A stretch of 64,000 bases of DNA from Ampelomyces quisqualis (GCA_018398575.1 JAGTXZ010000002.1:1924501-1988500), one strand, 5' to 3'; shown: positions 9,830 to 21,997, counted from the first letter of the stretch. Translations and numbers: made by a program. Notes: generated from the sequence alone by a model not told the origin.

Positions 9830-12800
9830 TTATATTAAAGTACTTAGGACGCTGCGTAACAACAGCGCTGCGCAGCCTACATAGATCCTAATTAACTATA
9901 GTGCAGAACTTAGCACTATTAACAAGAGAGTTGCCTTACTTTAGGATCTCTCTTGTATTAACAGCGCTGCGCTACTAACTATCTACTTGCCTAACTTAAG
10001 TACTGTAACTAGCTTCTACGCTTATTAAGCTTATCTAACAATAAAGGATAACTAGAGCATAACTAAGTCCTTTACTACTATTCTATACAGAATTGCTAAT
10101 GCAGTACAACCTGTTATTTTAGGTCTACTAAGCCTAAAAGAGAGGCGTGTTGTTATTAACTGCAAGTTAAAGCAGTTTAAAAGAGAGAGGATTATTAGGA
10201 ACAGGTAAGAAAAGTACTTGCTAAGCTAAGAGAATACAGTCTTTTTGTTAACTTAAAAAAGTGTACCTTTGCTACTAACTAAGTTAAGTTTCTAGGGTTT
10301 ATTGTGCGCCTTAATAGCGTTATAATAGATCTAGAATAGGTTTGCGCAGTTATTAATTAGCCTACGCTAACGTCCTTTAAGAATATTTAAGTCTTCTTAG
10401 GCTTTGCAAACTTCTATTAACGCTTTATATAGAAGTTCTCTGTTATTGTTAGCCTAATTACTAATCTTCTAAAAGAATTAGTTTAAGGAAAGAAGTCTAG
10501 TCTTTTTAACTAGCCTAACACTGTAGAGAAAGCAAAGCGCTAGCTATGCAACAGGTTTGCAACTGCGCTTGTCCTGCAGCACTACAATTATATACTTCTA
10601 TCTAAGTTAGAAACTAATGCCTCTATTTAGAGAGTAGTAGGCATCTTCTCCTAACTCTATGTAGATAGGAACTGGCACTCTGTAGCCTTCTAGTTAAAGA
10701 AGCTTTTGCCTATAGAAAGGAACTACTATACATACAACCTAGAGCTCCTTACTATTATTGCAGCAGTGCAGCACTAGCGTTACTACGTTAAGAGGCTAGC
10801 AATTTAGTTAGAAATATAGACAGACTATAACAACCTACGCAGCTTTATAGGCACGTTAACCCTGTTTAGAAGATAGGCTAGCTAGGCAATAAAGCTAGCT
10901 GCTTACAACTTTAAGATTAAGTATTAGTCTAAAAAGACAAATTCTGTAGATAGGCCTTTAAGGCAACTTGTAGATAACAGTAATACGCTAGATATTTAAC
11001 TATTAGACATGTTGCTAGCACTGCAAAAGAAGTTGCAGCTAGCAAGAACCTAAGCTAAGCTACTTAGAGAGAAGCTAGTGTTAGTAGAAAGCTAGACAAC
11101 AGCTTAATAGTAAGTAAGCACTCTATATCTTAGTAAAGATGTTTCTATAAGCCTAGCGCACAGCGTTAAGGCAATAGCTACAAGCTACAGCTCTAATTAA
11201 GAGAACTCTAAGGGCAGACTAGTAATAACCTATAGGGTTACGCAGTTACAAAGCCTAACGCACAGCGTTAAGGCAATAGCTAGAAGCTACAGCTCTAATT
11301 AGGAGATTCCTAAGAGCAGACTAGTAATAGCTTAAAGGGTTACGTAGTTACAAGTAAGAGCTGTAGCCTTAGAGAGGTTAGCTTATAAGAAACTCTCTAA
11401 GTCCTTCTTTAAGATCTGTATACAAGTACAACAGAATAACCTAGAAGTAGTTACAATACGCAGGGACGTTAAATCTCTAGCGTCTACCTGTTAAGGCAAC
11501 AGTAAACGCCTAAGGCACTAAAAGCTTAACGCTTTAAGCAGCCTTTAGTTTAAGAACTAATTATATATTCTACTAGAGCTAGCTCTTAGGGCTAAGCTTC
11601 TTAAGCTGTATTACAACAATCTACTTGCTAGCTATTTTAAGCAGGCTAAAACGCTTAAGCTTGTAGCCTAATACTACTATTAGCCTAGGCTTAAGAAAGA
11701 GCTTAAGAAGTATATTAACTTTTACTTAGTGTGCTAAGGCACAAAGTTACTTAAGCAGCGCTCTGCTAGCGTATTAAACGCGCTTCTCTAACCTTAGGAA
11801 CTATAGCAAGAAATTACAATAGATTTTGTTACAAGCCTACTGCCTGCTAAGCGCTATAGCGTTATGTATAACGCAATACTTGTTATAGTTAACAAGTATA
11901 CTAAAATAGCTAAGTATATCTCTACACAAAAAACAGTTACTGCTTTATAGTTTATAGATCTGTTCTTAGAACATGTTGTACAATTCTTTAGATTGCCTAA
12001 AGGTATTGTATTAGATTAAGAAAGTGTCTTTACTTTATAATTTTAGGTAGACTTCTACTTTGTAGCAAAGGCAAAACGCTAGCTTAGCACTGCCTTCTAC
12101 CTACAAACAGATAGGCAAACAGAATAGCAAAATTAAACCCTTAAGCAATACCTAAGAGCTTTTATAGGTAATTATTAAGAAGATTAGGTACACCTCTTGT
12201 TACTAGCAGAATTTGCATATAATAATGCTAAGCAGGCTACATTAGAAATATCTTTATTCTTTGCCTGCTATAGGTTTTACCTGCGCCTTAACTGCAAGCT
12301 AACAGCGCCTACTAAAGTCCCTAGTGTTAGAGAAAGGTTGCAAACGCTTATGCAAACTCAGGACGCTCTAGCTAATTACTAGCATAAAACTTTACAATAT
12401 TAAGAGCAATATTACAACAAAAAACACAGGCCTTAAGGGTTTAAACCTAGAGATATAATCCTCTTGTTAACAAAGTATCTACGCCTGCGCAGCACTAGCA
12501 GAAAGCTGTTACTACGCTAGATAGGCTTCTTTCTAGTAGAAGAGCAAATTAGCTTATAAGCTTTTAGGATCTTACTCTTGTTATATATAAGAATCTACCT
12601 AGTATTCTATACCTTCTTACTCTAGCTGTTTGTAGCTAGGAAGAGAGAAGAGTTAACTTTACCTAGGCCTGTTAACCTAGACAACAGCAAAGAGCTGTAA
12701 CAACGCTATAAGGTTAAAGCTGTGTTAGTAAAGAGGCGTAACAGGCGTTTAGTAAATTACCTGGTAAAATAGAAGAGCTAGCCCTTGGAATATAACAAAT

Positions 12801-12845
12801 AGGTTAATTAAAAAGATATAGACAAATTACTTATAGAGAAGTATA
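9830..12845 (+). pseudogene. pol: C1 pol remnant: protease, RNase H, integrase, chromodomain (RT core deleted)
   Basis: Order seen: a protease-like zone (about 9850-10100); a junction near 10178-10190 where about 830 bp containing the RT active site, present in C2, is missing; the RT thumb (10200-10470); RNase H (10480-10960, ALVLQHYNYILLSKLETNAS); the integrase zinc-binding region (11590-11770); and the integrase core, with D1 near 11818 (ITIDFVTSLLP), D2 near 12012 (LPKGIVLD) and E near 12118. The 61-codon fragment 12197-12382 (LLLAEFAYNN) is surviving integrase. A chromodomain reads NYLVK-stop-KS-stop-PLEYN at 12750-12800. Many TAG/TAA replace Gln or Trp. Confidence 0.85.
11151..11354 (+). 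repeat. 102-bp tandem duplication in C1 pol
   Basis: The segment starting GCCTAGCGCACAGCG at 11151 is repeated starting at 11253, with a few transition differences. C2 has only one copy (from about 40290). 102 bp equals 34 codons, so the duplication keeps frame. It lies between RNase H and the integrase zinc-binding region. Confidence 0.85.
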
Positions 12846-12990
12846 ACTAGAGAGGAGATTGATTATTACAAATTAATATACAAAAAAACAAAAGAAAAAC
12901 AAAGGAAAAAAAAAAGAAAAAGGAAAAACAAACTAGGCGCCTTAACAGCGCAACGCTAGCGTCTAAGCAGCGCAGCTAGGCACAAACGCT
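12846..12990 (+). repeat. A-rich tract downstream of C1 chromodomain
   Basis: A run of A interrupted by single C or G (about 12888-12935) separates the end of pol from the antisense frame. C2 has a shorter version near 41910-41935. It may mark the pol 3' untranslated region. No coding is seen. Confidence 0.6.
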
Positions 12991-14060
12991 AGCTTACTCT
13001 AAGAAGTTCTTGTTATCTATATCCTTAGAGATAGAGAACTTGTCTCTATTACTCTTCTTATCCTCTTTTATACTCTCCTGCTCTTCTAAGGTAACCTTAC
13101 CTAGGTTGCCTAGCAGCTTGCAAGTTGCTAGCGTTGTAGCAGCGTACTGCAGGCGCTTTAGCTTACCCTTAGTAGTAGAGCGCTTAAAGACAGGCTGCCT
13201 AGAAGGCTAAGACTTGGCTAGGTGTTTTCTAGGAGCCTTAGCCTTAGCCTTAGCCTTAGCCTTGCCTTTACCCTTTTCTTTAGTAGAGAGGGGCTAGGAG
13301 GTAGGGCTCTAAAGAAGAGGGGTTTTATCTCTCTCCTCCTTCTGCTTCTTACGCCTTCTAGAATTAGAGCTCTTGTTAGCATTAGCCTCTTCTAAATTAA
13401 GGTTAGAGTTAAACTGCGCGTTACCCTTGCTAAGTAGTAGTAGATTAGCTTAAATAACGTTAGAATAATAGCGCAGCAACTGTAAGGAAGGAGAAAAAAC
13501 AACTTACCTAGGCCTGCAGAAGATTAAAAATACCTTCTACTGCAGTAGAGAGGCAGTTAGTTGCCTTAACCTATAGAATCTAGATCTTATTACCCTTAGG
13601 CTAATAGCAACCTCTAAACTTTACCTCTTTACAAAGAAAAAGCTCTACTAAGGTAGTCTACTAGCGCAACGCTGTCTTCTACGCGTTAATATCTAGGTCT
13701 GCCTTAGCCTTATTAGTAGCAAAGTGCTACTACTACTAGTATAGAGTATTCTAGCCCTTAATAAAACTTAGTAGCACTAGAGTGCAGAACTTCTTTTTAT
13801 AGGCGCACCTATTACACTGCAAGCTGCTAGAGACGTAGTTGCACACTATACTATTAATCTTTAGACCTTTAGCACAACGTAGGTAAACTAGCTTAGCTAG
13901 CTTAATATTAGAGACGCTACTGCAGCAGGCAATAGGCGTAGCCTAAACACTAGGTTAGCAACGTTACAACGCTAGCGTTACACTACTTATAGAGATAGTA
14001 GAGGTAGTAGGCAGCATAGGCGTAGTACTTATAGTAATTAATATAGAGGTAATAAGGTTG
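12990..14060 (-). pseudogene. C1 antisense ORF with cysteine cluster and Lys-Ala repeats
   Basis: On the minus strand, one frame is coherent from about 14040 to 13000. It starts with a Thr/Ser-rich stretch. A cysteine cluster follows at 13876-13784, CAKGLKINSIVC then CNRCAYKKKFC, spaced C-x11-C-x8-C-x2-C-x6-C, like a binuclear zinc-cluster or knuckle fold. After that come basic, coiled-coil-like segments, a KAKAKAKAKA run encoded by a hexamer repeat (13234-13263), and a polar Lys/Glu-rich end (EEQESIKEDKKSNRDKFS). Only a few TAG/TAA interrupt it. It lies between pol and the 3' LTR, opposite in direction to gag-pol. Function unknown. A conserved copy is in C2, and B has a comparable antisense frame. 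Confidence 0.65.
13234..13263 (+). repeat. AGCCTT hexanucleotide microsatellite
   Basis: Five perfect copies. On the minus strand they encode alternating Lys-Ala inside the antisense frame. C2 has only two to three copies near 42250, so the array length varies between copies. Confidence 0.9.
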
Positions 14061-14297
14061 CAACAGCGTAGAGCTAGAAGATAGTGTAGTAGTAATAGTA
14101 ATGTAATTGTTACTAAGGAAGCAGAAAGAATTAAGTACACAAAGTTCTGCTATAATTCTGCTATTACTATAGCTACTAGCTACCTTTTAGATTTACCTAG
14201 AGTTTTAGTCTTAGTATAACAATAGCTCTTATAACAACAACGTTAGGCACGCGCTAACAAGACCTAACGTTATACAAATTGCTAGAATAGCAATTCT

Positions 14298-14314
14298 AAA
14301 GGAAAGAGAATAAT
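14298..14314 (+). promoter_or_regulatory. C1 polypurine tract
   Basis: AAAGGAAAGAGAA followed by TAAT lies directly before the 3' LTR start at 14315, where the plus-strand DNA primer of an LTR retrotransposon is expected. The same tract precedes the C2 3' LTR. Confidence 0.7.
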
Positions 14315-14596
14315 TATAAGAATGCTACAGCGTAGAGCTATTAGTTGCGCAGTAATGCGCCTGCGCTACAACAACGCTACTCTAGCGTCCTTACGTGTAA
14401 AACGTGCACAGCTGCCCTAGCGTCTTAACAGCGCTACGCTAGCGTAGACCTAGTGCATTCTAGTTATAAGAACACGCGTCTAGTTGTATCTACAAAAGAA
14501 GAGTTCTGCACTAAAGTAGCAGAACAGGAATTAACTTACTTCTACCTATACTGCTATTGTTATCTTGTAACTTTACTGCTATACAAACCTCTTACA
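14315..14596 (+). repeat. C1 3' LTR
   Basis: 282 bp, starting TATAAG (from TGTAAG) and ending CTTACA, followed by the target duplication ACTAA. It matches the 5' LTR along its whole length, with mostly transition differences. Confidence 0.92.
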
Positions 14597-14739
14597 ACTA
14601 ACTCCTAAGGAAAAACAACTCTAAATTTTTTGTAATACTAAAATTGTAAGCAACAGGCCTTTAGTAAAGGAGTAGTACCTATTTACAATCTTTCCTATCT
14701 CTTTATGCTACAGTCTAGCTCTCTTACTTAAGCACTAAA

Positions 14740-15290
14740 GCGTTATTAGCCTACGTTATTTATAACAACTTACCTTTTAAGAACTTGCGTAATTGTAGCT
14801 TACTAACTCTAGTAAAGAAGTACAGTAGGTTTAGGGCTCTAAGCAAGTCTAGGTTACTAGACTTTGCAAAGTTGTTAGCTAAGAAAGCTTGTTAAAGCCT
14901 AGACTTTAATGCTAGCAAGGTCTCTAAAAACTCTTCTAAAGCTAGCTACAACTCTAAGGGGCTCTTAGGCACTTCTTCTCCTAGCAAGCGTTGTATTTCT
15001 AGTCTACTACAAAGGGTTGTAGAGTTAAGAAGTTGCCTTGCAAGAAGAATTAGTTAGATCCTAAGTTAGCTGCAGTTAATAAGAATGTTAAGAAGAATGC
15101 TAACAATACTGTTGTTAATAAGCCTTTAGCTTAGCTTAAGGTTAGTAGGCCTTTAACTAGTGCAAAGCGTAGTGTTAATAATGCTAGCTTAGAAGTTAGT
15201 AATGTTAATATAGATGCCTTAAGTAATAGCCTAGGTAGCCTAAACAACTCTTCTAACAATTAGAGTTCTTTAGTGTAGATCTGTTTTTTG
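14740..15290 (+). pseudogene. B2 antisense ORF fragment (3' region of B)
   Basis: Plus-strand frame, antisense to B2 gag-pol. It reads LPFKNLRNCSLLTL, then SLDFNASKVSKNSSKASYNSK, then Ser/Asn-rich sequence to about 15260. The same frame is present in B1 (minus, about 59385-58860), where it continues into a segment missing from B2. It is rich in Ser, Lys and Asn. No catalytic domain is recognised. Conservation between copies with few stops suggests a real accessory gene of the B family, now broken. Confidence 0.5.
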
Positions 15291-15299
15291 TAGTAGCTT

Positions 15300-15990
15300 A
15301 GTGTAGAATTAACTCTCTTCTTCTAATATATCTTTAGAGTTTTTAGCTGTACCTAAGGGCACTGCTTTTCCTCTTCTCCTAGAAAAAAGAGGTTCTATTT
15401 CTTTTTAACTTTCTTAATTAACTAGTGCTCTACTACTACTATTTGTTATTTTTCTCTTACTTAACTAGCGCGTATTTTTGGCACGTTGTTTTGAATTGCG
15501 CGTTACTTAGGCTTTCTCTTTTCTCTACCTTACTGCCTCTTACTTACTCTCTTGTTTTAAACTTGTTTAATATATTAATTAATATAGACTTTTATGCTGC
15601 TGCTTGTTACTATCTGCTTATCTGCATGCCGCTGCGCCTAACGCTGCCTCTGCCTACTTTCTATTTCTCTCTATTTTTGTTCTTGTAGATATCTAAGGGC
15701 TATTCTTACAACTTTGTATTTAGACCTGTTAAAGCTTAGGTTTTTCTTAATGCGCACGCTAACAGCTCTTTAGCGTACCTCTGCAGAATATTCTAAATCT
15801 AAATTTCTATTCTTATCTACCTTAGCAGCGTTTTTAAGCCTCTTAGAGCACTAGCGCAACACTAATTCTCCTACTAGTTGTAGGATGTCCTGCCTATAGC
15901 TAGGGAGCGCCTAGTCTTTAGTCTTATTAGTAGATAGACTCTAGTTAATAAGCTTTAGGTCTACTTTAGTGCACTAATAGAACTTCTTTA
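15300..15990. other. B2 3' region, deleted relative to B1
   Basis: Pyrimidine-rich plus strand matching B1 58.87-58.48 kb, then jumping to B1 56.58 kb near 15640-15700. About 1.9 kb present in B1 is absent here. The 87-codon open frame 15425-15688 is low-complexity hydrophobic sequence arising from the T-rich strand, and I do not consider it a gene. Confidence 0.6.
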
Positions 15991-18900
15991 ACCTGTTGCC
16001 TAGTGTGTAGCTTTAAAATAGTGCTCTATTAAGCTCTTTAAATTTGTACTACCTCTTCTCTCTAACTTTATAAATTCTAAATAGCCTCTGCTATTTTAGA
16101 AGAAACTTACTAAGCACTAATTAGTTATTGTTGTAGTAGGAATCTCTAAGCAAAACCAAGTCGCTAACCTTTAGTTTGTCTGCTCTAGTAACTCTGTTCT
16201 TATTAAAGTAGTCCTTGTTATTATTTCTTAGTTAAACTATTCTAGCAATAGACTCTTGTAACCTAATATCTTTCTTTTTAAATTAGCAAGCTCTTATAGC
16301 TAAGAGTAAAGTAGTATTAGTTACTTCTTTCTAGGGCAAGGTCTGCTAGGTTAGTATATATAATTTAATAGGTAGTACGTACTTGCAACTATATATAAGA
16401 AACGCTAAGGTCTTTCTAGTTGTACGCTTAACACTAGTCTAATCAGCCTACAGAACGCGGTCTAAGTAGTTAACTTATATTCTGCTAAGCTTCTTTAAGG
16501 CATCTACTATTAGCGCGTATTCTTGTTTAATTAAACCTTAACTCTATAGATAATAGGCGCTAGCTACTACTCTATAGATTCCAAATTGCTATTGCAGGTT
16601 AATTAGTAGATGCTTGTTTTTAGAGCCTCTATTAACTAAAATTTTGAGTAGTAGGCTCTATTAGCAGAAGACTTTTTGTTCTAGAAACTTAACAATAGAT
16701 ACTAAGTCTGCGTTTAATAGAGCTTTAGCCTTAGCTTACTGCGTTATAGTGTATTAGGCTACTATAAGAAACTTCTTGCCTCTAGTAAAAGGCATGTAGA
16801 CTACGTCTATAGATATCTAGCCAAAGAGTATTGTTAAAGAAGTTATTAGCTAGAGTTTCTCTTAAACTGTTGCTAAGGCGTGTACTTAACACTCTAGGTA
16901 TAACTTAACGTAGGACTTAACATTCTTATATTGTCCTTCTTAATAATAACGCGCCTATACCTTGCGCTATATACCTTTCTTCTTCTAGTAGCCTAATTTA
17001 TTATGTATAGCTTTAATAATAGCTAAACGTTTGTTAGGTTTGTCTACAATTTGCTGTAGCAGGCGCCTTCTAGTTAGTATTAAGAACAGATGCCTCTCTT
17101 TTACTGTTAATTTAAGTACTCTTCTTGTAAACTTTTTGATTTTAGCTCTTAAAAGACTATTAGGCTAACAGCAGAATAGAATCTAACAAGCCTAAGCCTA
17201 AGACTTTTTGCTATAGGCTTTATCTAGCAGGTTTTTCTTAAAACTAACATTAGCCTTATATACTCTATAACGTAGATTGCATACGCGCAGTTGCAGGGCA
17301 ATAGTAAGCTATACTAAATTTAAATAAGCGTTAATAAAATTCTTAATATCTTCTTCTAGCTTATTAGGTAGCTCTTGTTCTAGCTTCTTAGGTCTTCTTA
17401 AAAGGGCGTTAGCTACTACGTTTTTCTTGCCTTTAATGTAGACTATATTAAATTCCTATATGTTAAGAAGAGCTAGCTACTATATAACAAGAGCTTCTAG
17501 TAAGTTAGTTGCACTTTGCTAAAGTTGTGCAACTAGCGTCTTTGCGTCTGTTTCTATAATAAACTCTACTCTATACAAGTAGGTCTAAAACTTCTTTAGT
17601 GCTAGGAGCAGGGTTTTGCATTTGTATTTTTCTAAGTCCTAATTTTATTTAGATTTAGACTAAACTCTACTTTTGTACTAGATAGGGTACTAATAACTCT
17701 TTAGATCTACCTGTATAAGAACTGCGCCTTAACCCTTTTTGCTACTATTAACTAAAACAACAATTAAGAGTAATAGTTTATTATAAGAGATAGAGACAAG
17801 TGCTAGCGTAAAGCATAGCGCATATTTTAATTTGTCTATTACACTCTATTGTTCTAAAGACTACTTAAAAGGCGCGTTCTTGCGTAGCAGGCAGAATAGC
17901 AGCTCTAAAATAATAGCAAAATACTTAATCTATACTCTGTAATACACATATATACTAATAAACATTTAAACGTCTTTTTAGTCTCTATAGAGCAGCTAGA
18001 AGAGGATTTTCTTAATTTTCTTGTAATTAGGATAGTAGCTAGCAGCGTTAACCTAATAACCTACTACAACTATAGACGCGTAACAGAAGTCTAATTTGTA
18101 GCCTAATATTATATCTTCTGCTTACTTAATATCTGCTAATATAGCGTCTATATTGCAGAGGTGTTCTGTAACGTATTTTCTAATACCTAGTTTAATCTTT
18201 ATTCTGTTGTAGTAGGACTTTACTTTCTTAATGCAAACGTTATCTAGATAAGGCCTGTAGCGTTCTAAAATGTAATCTTAGTATATCTTAGTTATAACGC
18301 GTACAAATTTAGTAACTAAATTTGTTATATCTATAGGCAGCGTGCACTAGCAAACTAGTCTAATAGGTGTATAGAACGCTGTTACGTCTTAGAAGTTCTT
18401 GTGTAGCTCTACTTAGTTGTATCCTAAGAAGAAGTTAAGTAAGCTTATAATTACGCAACTAGTAAAATCCTTTGCAAATTTATCTAGATTAGGTAGTAAG
18501 TTTGCGTTATAAATTGTAACTTTATTAATCTTCTATACGTTGTTAATAAGTTAATACCCTTTGTCTTTCTTAGCTACTAGAAACTATAGGTTTTAGTACT
18601 AGCTTCTGCACAGTTTAAGAGCCCCTTAGTTAATACGTTTCTATACTATTTTAACTACTACTTCTCTAAGTTTTTAGAGGATAGGGAACTAATTAGCTTG
18701 CTACGCCTTGTAAGAAACAGTGTTAATTTTAATTAGAAGTACTACCTTATAGCTAACTTGTCCTAATTTGCTAAAGTTCTAAGCTAGAGCAGCTTCTTGT
18801 TAGTACAATAGCTCTTCTAGCATAGCTTGTTCTTATAGGAGCAAGTCTAAGAAGATCTTTATTTTTAATAGGCGTTTAGGCGTAAGCCTTGTGCCTCTAG

Positions 18901-20060
18901 AGAACTTTGCGTATTATAGCTTAAAGTAGCTTAAGAATAGAGCATTTTTCTTATTTAGTACCTGTTAAATGCGCGTACGCTCTTTCTAATCTTTATACCT
19001 ACTAATATCTCTAAGAGTTTGTCCTAAGTTATCTACTAGCTAGACCTTTTAAGCTTTTTGCTTGTGCAAAGTGCTAATATTAAAGGAAATGTTGTTTAAT
19101 TGTAGATTAGTTGTGCGTTTTAGCTAAATTGTTATTACTTTAACAGGTAACCCTTTCTTGCTAGTTGTTTTACTAAGCTCTTGCTCCTAAAAGCTCTTAG
19201 CACTAATATTAATTCTAAGACTCTAAGAGAGCTGCCTTACAACACTTGCTATAATATTTTAAGATTAGTAGCCTACGCTGTTGCTAACAAGCATGTACAT
19301 TCTATTGCTGTTACTAATAATAATAGATCTATTAGGCCCTGCGCCTATAGTGCCTACGCCTAGCTACTAGAAGAACTGTTTTTCTAAGAAAATAATTAGT
19401 AATAAAGATTTCTGTTAGAGCTACTCTGTTGCTAACTTTATTGCTAGCTAATTATTGCTTAGAGTATTAGAGTCTATTTAAAGCTATGTTAAGTTTATTT
19501 AATAGTTCTAGTCTAGCTGTGCAACAGGTTTAGATAGAAGTAAAACGCTAGCAATTACACTCCCCTAACGTTTCCTACAAGAGGCCTAGAGTGCAGTCCT
19601 AGCGCGTTAATCTAATTGCCTCTTATGTATACAAATCTTACACTATATTTACTATTCTTGCTAAAGATTAAGTAGTAGCTTAGCCTATTAGTAGCGTACT
19701 TAATTCTAGCTTAAGCGTCTATTAGAAAAAGATTGCCTAGGATAATTAGGTTTGTGCACTCCTTAAGGATAAAGAGGCTAGTGTAGATTTTAATCCTCCT
19801 AATAGTAATAGGTACTTCTTATACAATGCCTAAGAACCCTTTAGTTAAACTATTTACTGCTACTATTTTCGCAGTTCTTATACTCTTTAGTAGAGACGTA
19901 ATTAGAAGCATAGCTTATTCTGCTATTTCTTTTTTTATAGTGTTAAGCTCTGCGCTAGAGTTAATAAGGCTAAGGAACTAGGTCCTTTTAATATTAATAG
20001 GTACTTTTAGGCACTTTCTCCTAAAGTGTTCTACGCCTAAAGCTTAATTATACTCTCTCT
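15990..20060 (-). pseudogene. pol: B2 pol remnant: protease, RT, RNase H, integrase
   Basis: Minus strand. The protease segment INSSAELNTIK lies at 19971-19936; the Asp of D-S-G is changed to Asn, but the Glu lost in B1 is kept. RT runs about 18760-18000, with RPYLDN at 18260-18240 corresponding to the PFLDD active site of this gypsy lineage. RNase H follows (about 17990-17420). Integrase is about 17110-16400, with its first Asp segment (ISIDVVYMP) at 16826-16796. A C-terminal tail like W-x-GPF...GNRLK-x-F ends near 15990. No chromodomain is seen. Stops are TAG or TAA at Gln/Trp positions. The same frame in B1 supports the assignment. Confidence 0.85.
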
Positions 20061-20169
20061 AATAGTAAGTAGGCTTACAGAAGTCCTTGTTAGTAGTAAG
20101 CTTAAGGCCTAGTTCTTTATTGCATTAGATGTGCCTTTTAATCTAGCTAATCTCTAAGTCTAACTACTG

Positions 20170-21997
20170 TTTAGTATTAATACTAAAGCACTTACTTACT
20201 TTTTTGTTTACTGCCTTAACTAGCACGTAGTCTAGGAGTAAGCTCTAGGTTAGCAAGTTAATACTAGCTCTTATAGTAAGTTAGTCTCTATCTAAGTCTT
20301 TGTTAGCGCTTTTAACTATTGTGTAGCGTGTTAAGGCAACTAAAAGGTCCTTAAATTAGCTAGCGTGTAGCTTACTTAGAATAGTTTCTTCTTAACTTCT
20401 AGCATGTTGCTAATAATAGTCTTAAGTAGTAATAGAACTAGAGTGTTAAGAATACGCTAGATAACTAATTAGGCGTTAGCTTTAAACTTATAGACTAGCT
20501 GCTGCTTCTTTAGATTCTTTTTCTTTTACTCTACTGCGTAGGTAGGCTTTAACAGCTCTTTAGTTAGTTAAGTAACCTCTTCTATTTCTACGTCTCCTAA
20601 TTTCTTATTGCTTGCAAATTAAACTAAGTAGTCTTACCCTAACTTTTTGCTTATAAAGTAGCTATTATCTTTGTTCTTATAGCCTTTTAAGTGCAGGATT
20701 TAATTAACTAGCTTCTAAGGTAGCTTTTAAACCTAAACCTAACTATATATAAGCTAACTGTTACTACGCTTTGCTTAGTTTTAGCTAATAACTACAGCTA
20801 ATACTAAGCTGCTGTTAGTAAAGAGTTCCTCTAATTTAGTTATAAGGTAGTCTAACATGTTTTAATACTTGTTGCAGTTTGCTTCTAACAGCGCTCCTAA
20901 GGTGTTAAGCACTAGCTGTATAGAAACTGCGTTGTTCTCAATAGGAATAGAGAGACTAGGTCTGCCTATAAATTTAGATTTAACCTTAAGAGAGTTAACG
21001 TTACGTTTTAAAAAGCGCCTCTTAATCTTAGCTAAAATAGTCTTAGCCTATTATGCGTTGCTAAGGCTAATAACTCTACTCTATAGATTGTTAGGCGTTC
21101 TCTATTAGAGTATGTTACGTTTGTTAAGGAAGCACTAGCTGTTAGTAATAAAGCCTTTTAGTGTTAGGCAGTCTAGCTTTAAATGCCTAGTCTTATTACA
21201 AACCTAACAGTTTATTCTAAAGCTGCTTAGTAGTCTTCTGCTAGGACGTTTCTACTAGTAACTCTAATTGTTGTTTAAGTAGCTGTAGTTCTAGCTGTTG
21301 CGTAGATAGTTGTTATTTCTCTGTGCTTACTGCTGTTGCCTGTAGTTCTAATAGCTCTAGTTCTATATAGCTAGCTAAGGTATATATAGTTGTAGGCCTC
21401 TTAATTGCTCTTTAGTTTGCTTGTAAACTAAGGTATAAATAACTAGATTATTTATAAGCTCTGCTTCGCAAGAGGTCTATTGCATGCTCTATAGCTGCTG
21501 CCTAATAGTTATTTAGTTAAGCCTAAGCTATAGCATCTTATCTATAAGGTTATTTACTTTATTCTTTGTAGGCGCTGCACTAGAAAGATCTTACTTGCGC
21601 TAGTTCCTAAATAGAGTGCTCTTTGTTACTAACTAAAGAGTAGTAGGTTAGAAGTTTATTTCTAGCTTAATTCTAGATTTAAAGTTGTTTTGTTGCAGTA
21701 GGGCTAATAGTTGTTTAGCTACTAGTTCTACTTTAAACTCTACCTCTAGTTTAAAGGCTCTTATAGCTTTTACTAAATTTAACATACGTGCTTCCTTCTC
21801 TACTTCTAGACGCTTTACCAGATAGTTTTAGATCTTTTTGTACTTAAAGTCCTTTAGGGTGTCTGTTTTAAGGCTAAACTTCTCTAGAATCTTTGTTGCG
21901 TGTTAGAGTAGCAGTCTCTTAACAAAGTAGTAGTTGTAACAGTTCTTATTAATAGTGCCTGCTTTAATATACCTTTTACTATAGATTTAAAAGTCCT
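20170..21997 (-). pseudogene. gag: B2 gag remnant, distal part
   Basis: Minus strand, continuous with 30205-31500 before A1 inserted. It aligns with B1 49405-51213. The sequence is Gln/Leu-rich, with a C-terminal stretch resembling the region between capsid and protease in fungal gypsy polyproteins. Short open frames on the plus strand here (for example 20869-21108, also seen as a counterpart in B1 at 50286-50492) are shadows of the conserved sense frame. Confidence 0.7.

Larger units (their letters stand above)
8352..14596 (+). mobile_element. Ty3/gypsy chromodomain retrotransposon C1
   Basis: C1 has 282-bp LTRs at 8352-8633 and 14315-14596, beginning TGTAAG and ending CTTACA, and a 5-bp target duplication ACTAA (8347-8351, 14597-14601). 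It is inserted in B2 in the opposite orientation. It encodes decayed gag with a CCHC knuckle, protease, RNase H, integrase and a chromodomain, plus an antisense frame before the 3' LTR. Compared with C2, the catalytic core of RT is deleted. The element is thus non-autonomous in addition to being riddled with stops. Confidence 0.93.

Noticed and set aside
13010..13210. 66-codon plus-strand open frame in C1
   Set aside because: Complement of the antisense Lys-rich frame, which is the better coding candidate.
15425..15688. 87-codon hydrophobic open frame that looks like a membrane protein
   Set aside because: It lies in T-rich DNA of the B 3' region, antisense to B2, and has low complexity; its B1 counterpart does not keep the frame.
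19181..19363. 60-codon frame conserved between B2 (plus) and B1 (52906-53088, minus)
   Set aside because: It is antisense to the conserved gag-pol region between protease and RT, so conservation follows from the sense strand.
20869..21108. 79-codon frame with counterpart at 50286-50492 (minus)
   Set aside because: Shadow of B gag on the opposite strand; no start context or domain.
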